From Lysobacteraceae bacterium (GTDB taxonomy: Bacteria > Pseudomonadota > Gammaproteobacteria > Xanthomonadales > Xanthomonadaceae): a stretch of 41,017 bases of DNA. Below are positions 16,192 to 25,304 of the stretch, piece after piece. Positions within the stretch are counted from its first letter, which is position 1. Each line of letters begins with the position of its first letter. The notes beneath the pieces are model-generated. The model saw nothing but the letters and a program-made list of their open reading frames with translations. It had not been told where the DNA came from and made no database searches. The position numbers and the translations under genes were made by a program. The stretch is from the NCBI GenBank assembly GCA_031263725.1, contig JAISFF010000054.1, positions 1 through 41,017 of the forward strand. Reading direction: 5' to 3'.

Positions 16192-16746
16192 TCAGAAGTA
16201 CGCTTCTAAGCGCAGGTCGAACTGGAACGCGAAGCCGATGTTTGCGGCGTACTGACTCAGGCCCATGCTGAAATCCACGGCGCCCATGGCGTCCTGATTC
16301 GGCACCCAGACCGTGCCCAGGTGCTCAACCGTCCATGTATCGCCAGCTTTCGTTTGGACGCTGCCAAAATCGTCGGGACGCAGGCCGAATTGAAATGAAT
16401 CGCTGGGCACAGATGTCGTGATGGTCCCGACCAACCGAAAATGCAGAGCCCCATCGCTCGGCGCAGCGAATGCCGACAAATCCATATCTCTGACCGAGAA
16501 ATAAAGCGAAGGACGGGCGTGCGCCGAACCAGATGGCGGGGTATAGAGGTATATGTCGATCGGTGCAGTCGAACGGATGCCACTCCCGTCGCTCAACGCG
16601 TTTGCCAATGGCGACGAGTCATAGGTGTCTAGGACTGCGGGATACGGCGCTGCGAGCAGCGAATGCAGAACCCGCCATGCCGGCGCCGGGAACCCACCTT
16701 CGCAATCTTCCCGCACCATAACTTTGTCGATCCAGAAACAGGCCAT
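16192..16746 (-). CDS. Hypothetical tail protein
   Basis: 184 aa, ATG 16746, two bases after the stop of the preceding gene. It is rich in beta-forming residues with alternating hydrophobics (LHFRLVGTITTSVPSDSF, FAFQFDLRLEAYF) and has no signal peptide or catalytic motif. An all-beta virion fold is likely. Its function is not recognisable from sequence. The context, inside the tail gene run, makes a minor tail or adsorption component the best guess. Confidence 0.65.
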   Translation of the reverse strand: MACFWIDKVMVREDCEGGFPAPAWRVLHSLLAAPYPAVLDTYDSSPLANALSDGSGIRSTAPIDIYLYTPPSGSAHARPSLYFSVRDMDLSAFAAPSDGALHFRLVGTITTSVPSDSFQFGLRPDDFGSVQTKAGDTWTVEHLGTVWVPNQDAMGAVDFSMGLSQYAANIGFAFQFDLRLEAYF

Positions 16747-16748
16747 CG

Positions 16749-18212
16749 TCAGCCCCTTGTCCTGCGGTCCAGCACCACCGGCCGGAACTCGATCGAATCC
16801 AAATCGAAGTCGGCGCCGTCCACGTTCTCGATCACGAAATCCCAGTCCACGCTCTTCAGCCCGCGGCCGAACTTGAATCGGTTCTCCCGGATATTGGCCG
16901 CACTGCAGGGATCCAGCTTGTAGACCGATTCGACTTTCTCACCGATCCGCTCATCGATGGTCATGACCCGCATGAGCAATGTGCCGTCGGACCGGTAGCC
17001 GATAAACGCTTCCGGCACACGCTTCTCGCGGCGCGTGCCCATGGCCGACAATCCCAGCCGGATCCGCGATTCGATCGGCGCGCCGTCGTAGTCATCGCCT
17101 TCCAGCCGGTACAGGCCAGTGGTCGCCGCGCCGTAGTAGCGGCCGCCGATCTGGGCGAAGGAATTGAACGGGAAATGCGTGTACTGGCTCAATCCCTTGC
17201 TTTCGGTGTTCAGCACCCACGCGATGTAGTCGCCGTTGTCGATCGACAGGTGTACGGCGAAACCAATACTGTCGGCAAGATATGCCGCCATCTTCGCAGC
17301 GCCGACGGCCTCGGACGAAAAGACCAGCGAATCCTCGACCAGCATCGTCACCCGTGTCGAACCACTGGCCACGTCCGCCAGTACCAGCGACGACACCAGC
17401 TGCTCGGCCGCATGCACCAGCTCCGTGATCGTCTCTCCCAGTACCATCCGATCATCGACACCGGCCACCGCCATCTGAGCCGTCAGACCACCAAACGCCA
17501 CGGCCGCAATGACTGTCTCCAGCGCCTGCAGGTGCGTCTGCACCTGCCCGGTCAGAATCAGACGATCGATGATCCGCACGATCTGTCGCAGATTGCCGCC
17601 AACAGACTCGCCGAACGCCACGCCCTCTTCAACCAGCATGATCCACGTCAGGACCATACGCTCATCGAAATTGAGCACATCCGTCACCGCCGACATGCCC
17701 TTGAACCTGCCGGCGCCGCCAGCGTCCAGGCACAGCATCGAACGCAGCGTGGCGATGATCGTGCCCGCCTGGCGCGCGCCCAGCATCAGCTCGTCTACCA
17801 ACGTCTCGAACCATCGGCCGCCGTATCCCTGCATAACCAGCCCGCTGCCAATCATCAGGCCATACCCGGCGGGCTCCCGTAGCTCGCGGCCGCTGCTTTG
17901 CATGACCAGGCGCGTGGTGCCGCCGGCCATGGCGGAGTAACCGCGGAAATGCAGCTGCAATGTGGCGGCGCCGTTACCAAAGTTGCGCAGGTACCCGGTC
18001 CCGGCACCGTGCAGGCGCAACGTGGCATTGCCATAGGCGGGCATCACCGGCGGCGCCGGGACTGCCGTGAAATAGCCGCGCCCAGTGCCGTGGATGCGCA
18101 TCAGAGCACGCCCGGTATTGCCGTCGGCAGCACCCCTGCCCTCAATGCGCAGGCGCGCGCCGCCGCCGGCACCGGCCTGTACGGCTGGAATCTGCTCGAA
18201 GATGATGGTCAC
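16749..18212 (-). CDS. Tail protein with repetitive beta N-terminus
   Basis: 487 aa from a GTG at 18212 that overlaps the upstream stop (GTGA). Residues ~1-125 repeat a short pattern of the type 'G.a.lrlhG.G.gyl' (LRLHGAGTGYLRN, LMRIHGTGRGYF), suggesting a beta-solenoid or stacked strands. Residues ~130-320 are helical with many Val/Leu/Met, and the last ~150 residues are mixed (DGAPIESRIRLGLSAMG). Repeated strand units are typical of tail fibres and hub proteins. No named family is recognised. Confidence 0.7.
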   Translation of the reverse strand: MTIIFEQIPAVQAGAGGGARLRIEGRGAADGNTGRALMRIHGTGRGYFTAVPAPPVMPAYGNATLRLHGAGTGYLRNFGNGAATLQLHFRGYSAMAGGTTRLVMQSSGRELREPAGYGLMIGSGLVMQGYGGRWFETLVDELMLGARQAGTIIATLRSMLCLDAGGAGRFKGMSAVTDVLNFDERMVLTWIMLVEEGVAFGESVGGNLRQIVRIIDRLILTGQVQTHLQALETVIAAVAFGGLTAQMAVAGVDDRMVLGETITELVHAAEQLVSSLVLADVASGSTRVTMLVEDSLVFSSEAVGAAKMAAYLADSIGFAVHLSIDNGDYIAWVLNTESKGLSQYTHFPFNSFAQIGGRYYGAATTGLYRLEGDDYDGAPIESRIRLGLSAMGTRREKRVPEAFIGYRSDGTLLMRVMTIDERIGEKVESVYKLDPCSAANIRENRFKFGRGLKSVDWDFVIENVDGADFDLDSIEFRPVVLDRRTRG

Positions 18213-18961
18213 GGAATGTTGTCCCCGCTCGCCCAGAGAGCACAGCCGACGCGCACCGGGCCAATGCTGACGCTGGCCGACACATGCACGCGCCCTCCGT
18301 TGTGCAGATATTCGACCTGTCCGCCAACCCGGCGAATGTCGAAGACGTCGCCGGCGGCATATGGCATATCGGCGCTGGCCAGCCGCCCAGACTCCATCAC
18401 GGCCACCCGCGGCCGTGCGGTCGCGTCCTGGAAGAAATACAGCGCATGCGGCAGCCTGTCGAGATTCGTTACATCGCCCTCAATGTCTGGAATCAGCCCT
18501 ACCGCCACCCCGACGACCGCCGGCATGTCGAACTGACAGCGCACGTCGCCGTCCAGAGCCTGCTCACTGTTGGCGCCTGCGGTCCATCCCAGCTCCACCT
18601 GGTACTCGATGCGCGCGGGGACAGCCGGAGTCGGCAGCTTCCCCGGCCTGTACTCTTGCGGCGGATAGTCCGTGCACTGAGTCTGCCCCGAACCCGGAGC
18701 CGGCACCCATTCCGTGCGGCATATGTAGAACGAGACGAGCGGGATCCCGTCAACGGAGATCACCTCGTAATTGGTAACGCCAGGCGGCAGCACGATCGCT
18801 CCATCAGCCAGCGGCAGCAGTACGGTTGAACACACCTCGCGCCATTCGCCATCGGTCGACGGTCCACATACCGTGTACCCCGGCCGTGCCGGAGTCTCCG
18901 GATACCCCGGCACGGCAGGCGTGCCCGGAATCAGAACTGCAGTGTGCAGCTTGACCAGCAC
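18209..18961 (-). CDS. Tail protein with collagen-like Pro/Gly N-terminus
   Basis: 250 aa from GTG 18961. Residues ~11-33 form a Pro/Gly-rich stretch (PGTPAVPGYPETPARPGY), then comes a Cys-containing beta region, a second Pro-rich patch (LPTPAVPARIEYQVELGW) and a C-terminal beta domain (VEYLHNGGRVHVSASVSI). The C-terminal part looks like a carbohydrate-binding or lectin-like sandwich: it reads as particle surface material, but I cannot name it. It overlaps the following gene by 4 bp. Confidence 0.65.
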   Translation of the reverse strand: MLVKLHTAVLIPGTPAVPGYPETPARPGYTVCGPSTDGEWREVCSTVLLPLADGAIVLPPGVTNYEVISVDGIPLVSFYICRTEWVPAPGSGQTQCTDYPPQEYRPGKLPTPAVPARIEYQVELGWTAGANSEQALDGDVRCQFDMPAVVGVAVGLIPDIEGDVTNLDRLPHALYFFQDATARPRVAVMESGRLASADMPYAAGDVFDIRRVGGQVEYLHNGGRVHVSASVSIGPVRVGCALWASGDNIP

Positions 18962-18963
18962 GA

Positions 18964-19434
18964 TCAGGCATCCGCGATCATGGAAAAAATGCCCACGCCC
19001 TGCGTGTTCGCGCCTGCCGTGAGCGTGCCATTGTCCAGAATCAGGTCCGCCGCCGACGTGGGTCCGCCGACCGTGCCCTGTATCCGCATCGTCGTTCCGG
19101 CACCGCGCCCGTCATCGCCGGCGGCGCAGAACCGGAAGAAGGTCGCCGACAGCGATGTCTGCGCCGCCTGGGCGCCGTCGAATGCGATCAGCCCTTCCCA
19201 GACCGTGCCGGCCGGTTTCGGCAGGACATTCCCGACCGGATCACCCCATGTCAGCCCGGTCGAACCGTCACCGCCCAACGTCATTTTGACCAACTGCGTA
19301 TGGTCGGTTTCCATATCCAGTGCGTCGTCGGGATCAACCGGGACCGGCCCATTGAACAGGTACAGGTTGCCGCCATCGGTGCCGCTCTTCACAGCATTCA
19401 GCGCCGCCAGTGCCAGTGCATCGGAAATTGCCAT
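18964..19434 (-). CDS. Hypothetical tail/virion protein
   Basis: 156 aa from ATG 19434 (MAISDALALAALNAVKSGTD), which has GAGGACTTT upstream; a longer frame to 19485 would overlap the previous gene. The protein is a beta-rich sequence with Gly/Thr/Asp turns (LYLFNGPVPVDPDDAL, GTTMRIQGTVGGPTSAAD). It has no recognised motif. Its stop lies two bases before the next gene's start. Confidence 0.65.
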   Translation of the reverse strand: MAISDALALAALNAVKSGTDGGNLYLFNGPVPVDPDDALDMETDHTQLVKMTLGGDGSTGLTWGDPVGNVLPKPAGTVWEGLIAFDGAQAAQTSLSATFFRFCAAGDDGRGAGTTMRIQGTVGGPTSAADLILDNGTLTAGANTQGVGIFSMIADA

Positions 19435-19444
19435 CGGAAAGTCC

Positions 19445-19909
19445 TCAGAAAGACGAAGGGGAATACCACCAGTCCGCGATTTCAATCGTTGTATCCGGCG
19501 TGATCGCGAGCGTTTTCAAAAATGCCTGGAAGTCGCCGGTCTGGCCTTCCAGTCCAATCGCGCCATCGATGCGCGCGAACTGTGTCGATGTGGTGCCGGC
19601 ATCAGCAACACTGGAGATCAGCCGGAACCACCCAGCCTCTCCGCTGGCCAGCCCGCGCAGCTGCCACGACTGCGCTGGCGACTTGCGCGCATGCCGTCCA
19701 TCGGCCACAAACGCTAGGCCGGCAACTGCCGGACCTTCCGACCAGTCGGCGCCGTCGCGCGTGATCCGCGCCAGCAGCACCCCGGTCGCTGCCGCGTCGG
19801 CGCTGGCCGGCTGTGCACCGCTGCGGATCTCGATCACCGCATTGGCGAATGCCTGCGCGAAGGCCCGCGTCAGCTGGGCCAGATACCCCGTAGAGTCTCG
19901 TGCTGCCAT
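19445..19909 (-). CDS. Hypothetical tail/virion protein
   Basis: 154 aa, ATG 19909. It overlaps the end of the preceding 651-aa gene by 40 bp, an unusually long overlap for this operon, but codon bias and residue composition support it. It begins with a helix (DSTGYLAQLTRAFAQAFANA) and continues as a beta-rich domain ending IEIADWWYSPSSF. The alternating pattern resembles that of the neighbouring 156-aa protein, so the two may be related or form a pair. No function is recognised. Confidence 0.6.
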   Translation of the reverse strand: MAARDSTGYLAQLTRAFAQAFANAVIEIRSGAQPASADAAATGVLLARITRDGADWSEGPAVAGLAFVADGRHARKSPAQSWQLRGLASGEAGWFRLISSVADAGTTSTQFARIDGAIGLEGQTGDFQAFLKTLAITPDTTIEIADWWYSPSSF

Positions 19910-21825
19910 GTTTCATACCCCTCCCCTGCCAGCGGCGGGCTCTTGCCCAGCGCCCAGATCGAATGGAAGCGTGCCCAGTCACCAGCCACGCCCGTTAGCA
20001 CCGGCAATTTCGCGCCGGTAATGGAATGGATGCTCTCGTTATCGCTGCCCGGCCGGTAGCAGGACAGCGCCGTCAGGCCGCCGGCCGTGACACAGCTCAA
20101 GATTGACCGGTATCCGTCCGTGTCCTCGCGATCACCAGCGAAACTCACGCGCGCGGCATCGGCGATCAGCCAGCCGGGCTCCGTGCCGGCGCCCAAGTGG
20201 GAGTCCTTGTAAATGCCGTGCCAGTCATCGCGCGGACGTACCGGATACCGATACAGCGCCATCGAGCCCGCGAAATTGATCGTGTAGTACCGCTCGCCGC
20301 CCTCGATCCGGACATTCGCCGCCACGATCGCGTACAGCGGATAGGCCGGCGCATGCGCCCAGCTGTCGAAATCTCCGACCGCTCCGGTCGATCCGGTTGC
20401 GGTGATGGTGGTATACAGGCCGACGGCCGCCACATCGGCGTAGTCCAGCACATGCGACATCGCCAGTGTGCCGCGCCGGTACAGCTCAACCGCCGCATTC
20501 CAGCTGCTGCCGGTCAGGTACAGCGACAGGAACACCAGGGTGTTCGCGCGCAGGTCCGCGTGCATCAGATAGCGGTATACCCCGCGCCCCTGAATCGGAT
20601 ACTCGACACCGCCAAACTCCAGCGCCCACTGGCGCTGGTCGGCAGGGTTCGTCGCAGGATTGCCACGGCGCCGCATGCGCAGCTCCAGCAGGTCATCGCC
20701 GGAGAAATCGGACGTCACCACGGCCTCCGATTCGCCAGGCGCCAGCGACTCAGCCGATTCGGTCAGTTCGGCGGCCGCGCCATCAATCGCCAGCCGGTAG
20801 ACCGGACTCTCCGCCGACGGCCGCGGCTCGATGTCGTCGGCGAGCGACATGTACCAGATCACGCTGTCCGGCAACCCGTGGCACATCGCCACAGTCGCCG
20901 AAGCATTGAAAAACCACGGCTGGTACATGCGCGGCAGCGTCCCCGACCACAGCGCCTCCCGACTGTCCGGGACCACCGAAAGCCGATCGGGCACCGCGGC
21001 GGCTGGATCGACCGCCAGCCGATAGCGCGCCACCACCACCGATGAACCAAATGCCGGCGTCGGGTCAGTGACGAAACCCTGCGCACGCGGATAATCCGGT
21101 GGCGGGTCCGGCGTGGTGTAGTTCGGAAGGTCCACCTGCACCGCATACAGCCATTCGTCCCGCATGGCGGCGCCGAGCACGTACCGCTCATCGAAAGCGG
21201 CACCGGTCGACTCCGCAATGTAGGCGTCCGTATCCAGCAGCGCCTGGCCCAACAGGAACACCATGCGGCCGTATTGCGCCGCCGGCTGCACGAACGGCTC
21301 CGCGAAGTACCTGGTCGACGGTCCATACCAGCTCAGCCGTTCACCGTCTGGCCCGCGCCAGTCCAGGTTCCCGGCATGTCGGACCCCGTTCGGGAACGTC
21401 TGGTGATAGGTACCCCGCTCCAGCGCGTGCGTTTCGTACCCGGCGATGCTGGAATCGTAGAAATATGTGATCCAGCCATCGCCGCCACGGCGCAGGATCT
21501 GCTGCGGATACGTCGCATCGATACCATCGGGCCGCGCCACGTCGCGCGCCCACACCACGAAATCCCCGATCAGACGCGGCTCTTCCTCCGCCGACTCACT
21601 GACCGGCGGCAGGATCGTGACGCGCGGGATGCCGCCACGCAGCTCGGCAATGATCTCGGCCCCGTCTTCCATCTGGCGCCGGTACTGGTACGTCTGCAGT
21701 CCGTTGCGCGCAGCTTCCTCGATCGCCGTGCCCAGCACCACCCGCGCCGCCAGCAAATACTCGGCGGCCGCCGACGGATCTCCGCCGAAACGCTTGTGCG
21801 TCCAGCCCGAGTAGCGACCGACCAT
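19870..21825 (-). CDS. Large putative tail protein
   Basis: 651 aa, with the ATG at 21825 overlapping the upstream stop as TGATG. A short helical N-terminus (residues ~15-60) precedes a long beta-rich body with many aromatic residues (DGWITYFYDSSIAGYETHAL, YGRMVFLLGQALLDT), punctuated by Pro/Asp turns. No enzyme motif is evident. Its size and position after the P22 gp10-like protein suggest a tail hub or a host-binding appendage. I know of no specific family for it. Confidence 0.7.
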   Translation of the reverse strand: MVGRYSGWTHKRFGGDPSAAAEYLLAARVVLGTAIEEAARNGLQTYQYRRQMEDGAEIIAELRGGIPRVTILPPVSESAEEEPRLIGDFVVWARDVARPDGIDATYPQQILRRGGDGWITYFYDSSIAGYETHALERGTYHQTFPNGVRHAGNLDWRGPDGERLSWYGPSTRYFAEPFVQPAAQYGRMVFLLGQALLDTDAYIAESTGAAFDERYVLGAAMRDEWLYAVQVDLPNYTTPDPPPDYPRAQGFVTDPTPAFGSSVVVARYRLAVDPAAAVPDRLSVVPDSREALWSGTLPRMYQPWFFNASATVAMCHGLPDSVIWYMSLADDIEPRPSAESPVYRLAIDGAAAELTESAESLAPGESEAVVTSDFSGDDLLELRMRRRGNPATNPADQRQWALEFGGVEYPIQGRGVYRYLMHADLRANTLVFLSLYLTGSSWNAAVELYRRGTLAMSHVLDYADVAAVGLYTTITATGSTGAVGDFDSWAHAPAYPLYAIVAANVRIEGGERYYTINFAGSMALYRYPVRPRDDWHGIYKDSHLGAGTEPGWLIADAARVSFAGDREDTDGYRSILSCVTAGGLTALSCYRPGSDNESIHSITGAKLPVLTGVAGDWARFHSIWALGKSPPLAGEGYETWQHETLRGIWPS

Positions 21826-22454
21826 CAGGCGTCGCCTTCGTCCTTCGCCGTGAACGTGTAGCGCAGCGACAGCTCATCCCCGGTTTCAAGACTCCGGATG
21901 GTCGAGAACTTCGCCGCGGCGATCAGCTTGCCCGTGTTCGCACTCTTGGCCGACGCGGAAAGCACGGCAGCGCCCGTGATCGAATACGGACCGGCAGTAC
22001 CGGATACCTCCATCGTGCTATCAGTAAGATTGGCGCCGTTTCCGACTTCCGGCGTGGTAGGCATCGTTGTTTTCCACGGCAACCGGGTGCTGTTGGTGTA
22101 ACCGGTGAACTCTTGGGCTTGCTGCGCGAAATTGGCGCCCGTCCAGTTCGCCGGCACGTCGACATTCGCTTGGAACGGCGCCAGGTAGAACGTGGTGATC
22201 TGTGCGCCTCCGGCGAGACTGGAAGCCACGATGTAGGTCAGGCCCTCGGTGACGACCCGGTTCGTGTCCAGCTGCCATGGTCCAAACTCTCCACCTGCCC
22301 GCCGAACCCGATGCGCCATCGTGCCGCCGATGACAACCTTCGGGCGCGGCAGATAGATGCCGGACTCGGTGAATTCGTACTGGTGATTGCGAATCGCGCG
22401 CAGCGCCTCAACGGCAAACCGGCCCAGGCCGGCGAGCAGGTTGTTCATCTTCAT
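21825..22454 (-). CDS. Putative tail protein
   Basis: 209 aa from ATG 22454 with a GGAG about ten bases upstream. After a short helical start (MNNLLAGLGRFAVEALRAIR) the rest is beta-rich with Thr/Ser/Gly (TTFYLAPFQANVDVPANW; LSLRYTFTAKDEG). Similar phage proteins of ~200 aa follow the stabilisation protein in other podoviruses, but I cannot assign a name. It is coupled to the 651-aa tail gene downstream. Confidence 0.65.
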   Translation of the reverse strand: MKMNNLLAGLGRFAVEALRAIRNHQYEFTESGIYLPRPKVVIGGTMAHRVRRAGGEFGPWQLDTNRVVTEGLTYIVASSLAGGAQITTFYLAPFQANVDVPANWTGANFAQQAQEFTGYTNSTRLPWKTTMPTTPEVGNGANLTDSTMEVSGTAGPYSITGAAVLSASAKSANTGKLIAAAKFSTIRSLETGDELSLRYTFTAKDEGDA

Positions 22455-22473
22455 TGTGGTGACTCCAGTGGGT

Positions 22474-22653
22474 TTACCATTTCCCCGCCGGGCATTGCTC
22501 GCCGCGGGCTCGTACCTTCAGCGCGACGACGCAGTGACAGCGACCGCAGCGCAGAACTTTCGTGTTGCCGATGCGCTCCACCAGCGGGCAGGCACGGCAA
22601 AGCGCCAGGCGCCGATCGACTTCGGCCCTAGGTGCAAAAAGAATGCCCATCAT
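22474..22653 (-). CDS. Small Cys-rich zinc-ribbon-like protein (DUF6171-like)
   Basis: 59 aa from ATG 22653, overlapping the preceding stop as ATGA. CRACPLV and RCGRCHC form two Cys pairs, with a further Cys near the end in GEQCPAGKW. This layout matches the small phage proteins of the DUF6171 type, as I remember it, which probably bind one zinc ion. Such genes lie among podovirus tail genes, but their role is not known. The size and motif leave little doubt that it is a gene. Confidence 0.75.
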   Translation of the reverse strand: MMGILFAPRAEVDRRLALCRACPLVERIGNTKVLRCGRCHCVVALKVRARGEQCPAGKW

Positions 22654-23945
22654 TCCTGCCGGCAACCCCGGCGGACAATCTCGGCGGATGCGCGATCGGT
22701 GATCATCAGTCCCTGCTTTTGTGGCGCCATCAGCGCCGCGATCACCTGCTGCATGCCGTCCTGCTCACGGAACAGCATGGCGGCCCGATCGGCATCGTCC
22801 ACCACGGCCTGTCCCTGCTTCAGCGGCATCACCTGCCCGCCCGGGAACCCGATGCAGAACCACCCATTGCGCGCCAGCCACACCAACAGGGGCATCGACG
22901 ACTCCAGACCCAGCGCCGCACCCGGCACCATGGAATCGGAACCCGGCACCGCCCCAGCGCCCAGCACCAAATTGTTCGAGAAGTTGATCGGATCAGTGCC
23001 ACCCAGCCAGAACGTCCGCTTGCCGGCGGCAACGAACACGCCAAACCCGTCACCGCCGTCGCCCATCGGCTGCATCAGCTCAATGTCGGCAGCGAACCGT
23101 ATCCTGTTTCGGTGCGAGTTGAAGAGCCCGTACCGCAGCGGCTCAGACCACAACAGCTCGCGACCGGCGGCTACCCATTGCCGTCCATTTCCGTAACGCA
23201 CGATCTGGCCTGGCGGCAGCGGTTGCAGATGCTGCGTGGCCAGCGGGTAGCCCACCGCCGGCTCGCCGATATCCAGCACCAGCGTACCCGGCGGATGCCG
23301 GGAATGCAGCTTGAGCACCTGGTCATTGGGCCCGGTCAGGTACACGTTGATCTGCGCCAGCTGCAGCGGCTGCGGGATGTGCTCAAGGTGGATGCCGCCG
23401 CCCTCCGGAACATCGATCACCGCGGCAACCGTTGTGCCGGACTCCCGGCCCAGCAGATCGGTGAACGTCACCGCGACCTGATACTGCCCCGGATCCAGCG
23501 CGAAGCCATCCAGCAGCGACAGCTGCGGCTGTCCCGCCGGCTGTTCCGGCGCCCATGCCAGAGGCTGCAGGTCCAGGCCGATCAGACCGCAGGTCAGGCG
23601 GTTGGTGAAAAACACCCGGTCATTGATCAGGCAGTAACTGACAGGCAGGCCGCCGACCTCAATGCCCAGCGATTCCTGCGCCTCATCTTGGTGCAGCACA
23701 TGCAGCACGCCATCATCGACATAGAGCCCGAACGGCAAGCGCGGATCGGACCATAGCGAGTGTGTGGCATGACCGGGCATGATCCGCTGATACCCGGAGC
23801 TGCGCCGGATCCAGCCATCGCGGTCCAGGTCCACATTCACCGCCTCGCGCAGGGAGCCCGGCGGTGTATGGCCGTCCTTGGCCAGATTGTTGATGCCTTG
23901 TGGCCAGGGCCCAACTGGCACCAGTTCGTCGTCGGTGACTGCCAT
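22650..23945 (-). CDS. P22 gp10-like DNA-stabilisation / tail-hub beta-propeller protein
   Basis: 431 aa from ATG 23945 (MAVTDDELVP), two bases after the upstream stop. The opening WPQGINNLAKDGHTPPGSLR and VNVDLDRDGWIRRSSGYQRI is typical of phage proteins that start with 'GiNN...lR.a.Nvd...dG...RR.Gy'. The rest shows repeated strand pairs with Trp and Gly, as expected for a propeller. In P22 the gene after gp4 codes for gp10, which plugs the portal after packaging, and the order here is the same. Function is inferred from family resemblance and position. Confidence 0.7.
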   Translation of the reverse strand: MAVTDDELVPVGPWPQGINNLAKDGHTPPGSLREAVNVDLDRDGWIRRSSGYQRIMPGHATHSLWSDPRLPFGLYVDDGVLHVLHQDEAQESLGIEVGGLPVSYCLINDRVFFTNRLTCGLIGLDLQPLAWAPEQPAGQPQLSLLDGFALDPGQYQVAVTFTDLLGRESGTTVAAVIDVPEGGGIHLEHIPQPLQLAQINVYLTGPNDQVLKLHSRHPPGTLVLDIGEPAVGYPLATQHLQPLPPGQIVRYGNGRQWVAAGRELLWSEPLRYGLFNSHRNRIRFAADIELMQPMGDGGDGFGVFVAAGKRTFWLGGTDPINFSNNLVLGAGAVPGSDSMVPGAALGLESSMPLLVWLARNGWFCIGFPGGQVMPLKQGQAVVDDADRAAMLFREQDGMQQVIAALMAPQKQGLMITDRASAEIVRRGCRQE

Positions 23946-23947
23946 CG

Positions 23948-24628
23948 TCAGAACCAATAGGGCTTGGTGCCCGTGACAGGATCGATCGCCAGCTGCTGCA
24001 GCTCACGCGCAGTCGGACGTGGACCGAAATACTGCTCGAACAGCACCAGATGCCGGTCGGCGCGCACCAGGTCCTCCTTCTCGGAGTCCTTTTTGCTGTA
24101 CGCCCGGAAGCAGGCCCAGTTCACCAGCTTTCGATGGTGAATCGCATCGATCACCGGCTCATCGTCCGGCAGTTCCATCACTTCCTCTTCCGTCGGCACC
24201 CGCCAGACCGTCAGATGCAATTCGCTGTCCATATCCGGCACCGGCGTGATGTCGATCTGCCGTGCCTGCTGGTCGCGCACCAGATACCGCGGATGTCCAC
24301 TGTGCTCCCGCCAATCGTGCCGATGCCGGTCCAGCACAGCCGACGTGGTGCGCTTGAGCGAATGGGCCCGGGAATCCTTTAGGATCGCCCGCCGGATCAC
24401 CACCACCGACGGATGCAGGCGATATTCCCCCACCCCGGCGCGCAGCGGGATCCGGCAAATGTCCGGCGCCGTGCTTTCGACAAGCAGACGCGCGCGGATG
24501 CAGGCTTCTTCGACGGCCTCATTCAAGAAGTCGGCCAGCTCCGAGTCCTTGTAGAGTGTCTTGCCGACATCATCATCCAGCTCGCTGTGGCAATCCCGAA
24601 TCAGTTTGCAGAGCGAACGCGGCTGCAC
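23948..24628 (-). CDS. Head-tail connector / adaptor protein
   Basis: 226 aa from GTG 24628. It starts with a helical region (SLCKLIRDCHSELDDD, DFLNEAVEEACIRARLLVES) and then has the 'r.pl..gv..Y.l...v..i....' pattern followed by VWRVPTEEEVMELPDDEPVI and IHHRKLVNWACFRAYSKKD. This is the form of phage adaptor proteins of the DUF6682 type, which form the ring below the portal. Its place between capsid and gp10-like genes corresponds to P22 gp4. Confidence 0.7.
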   Translation of the reverse strand: MQPRSLCKLIRDCHSELDDDVGKTLYKDSELADFLNEAVEEACIRARLLVESTAPDICRIPLRAGVGEYRLHPSVVVIRRAILKDSRAHSLKRTTSAVLDRHRHDWREHSGHPRYLVRDQQARQIDITPVPDMDSELHLTVWRVPTEEEVMELPDDEPVIDAIHHRKLVNWACFRAYSKKDSEKEDLVRADRHLVLFEQYFGPRPTARELQQLAIDPVTGTKPYWF

Positions 24629-24634
24629 GACCGA

Positions 24635-25231
24635 TTACCCTTCCAGTGCCTGCGTCAGGTACTTGATCGTCGACGCGCGCTGAACTGCCTCGGGCCTGGA
24701 CAGCTCGATATCCAGCGCTACCTTGATCACCTCCTTGGGGATATCTCCCTTTTTCAGCTCCGCCGACAGCTTCTGCCACGTCAGATCATTCAGCGCCTGC
24801 GCCGCTGCCTGCACCTCAGCAGGATTAAGCGCCTGATCGGGATCTTCCTGTGGGTTTTCCGTTCCAGCCCCCTCCGCTGCCTGCTCGCGATTCTCCGGCG
24901 GCTCTTCCGTCCCTTGCGTGCCATCAGCATTCTGGATACCGTCAGGTCCGCCCACGGATCCGAATCCGCCAGTGGGTGGCTCCACCCCATCCTCGGCGGA
25001 CACCCCTGACGCCGACACCACCGGCTTGGCGGCCGTCAGCTGTTCGGCAGTGTCTTCCGGCAGGTAGTAGCCTTCGGAAATAGACAGTAGCCGCTGGACA
25101 TGCTTGGTGTCCGTCACCTCAGCAACATGCTCACTTTGCGCGTTGGCCGGGTCGCGCGGCTTGAAAAAATAGGTGGTGTCACCGATCGTGACTGGTGCGC
25201 CTGGGCGCTTGAATTTCGTTGCGATTAACAT
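24635..25231 (-). CDS. Hypothetical head protein
   Basis: 198 aa from ATG 25231 (MLIATKFKRPGAPVTIGDTT), preceded by GGGAG; the longer frame to 25351 would overlap the previous gene. Residues ~1-65 form a small beta domain (TYFFKPRDPANAQSEHVAEV). Residues ~75-135 are a Gly/Glu/Gln/Pro-rich disordered linker. The last ~60 residues are helical (NPAEVQAAAQALNDLTWQ). Similar proteins follow the capsid gene in related podoviruses, but I cannot give a function. Confidence 0.65.
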   Translation of the reverse strand: MLIATKFKRPGAPVTIGDTTYFFKPRDPANAQSEHVAEVTDTKHVQRLLSISEGYYLPEDTAEQLTAAKPVVSASGVSAEDGVEPPTGGFGSVGGPDGIQNADGTQGTEEPPENREQAAEGAGTENPQEDPDQALNPAEVQAAAQALNDLTWQKLSAELKKGDIPKEVIKVALDIELSRPEAVQRASTIKYLTQALEG

Positions 25232-25304
25232 TCGTTTTCTCCCGGTAGCGGCCCGACATGGGCCGCTACGATCTGTCTCGATATCCTGATTGCCCTTGCG
25301 GAAA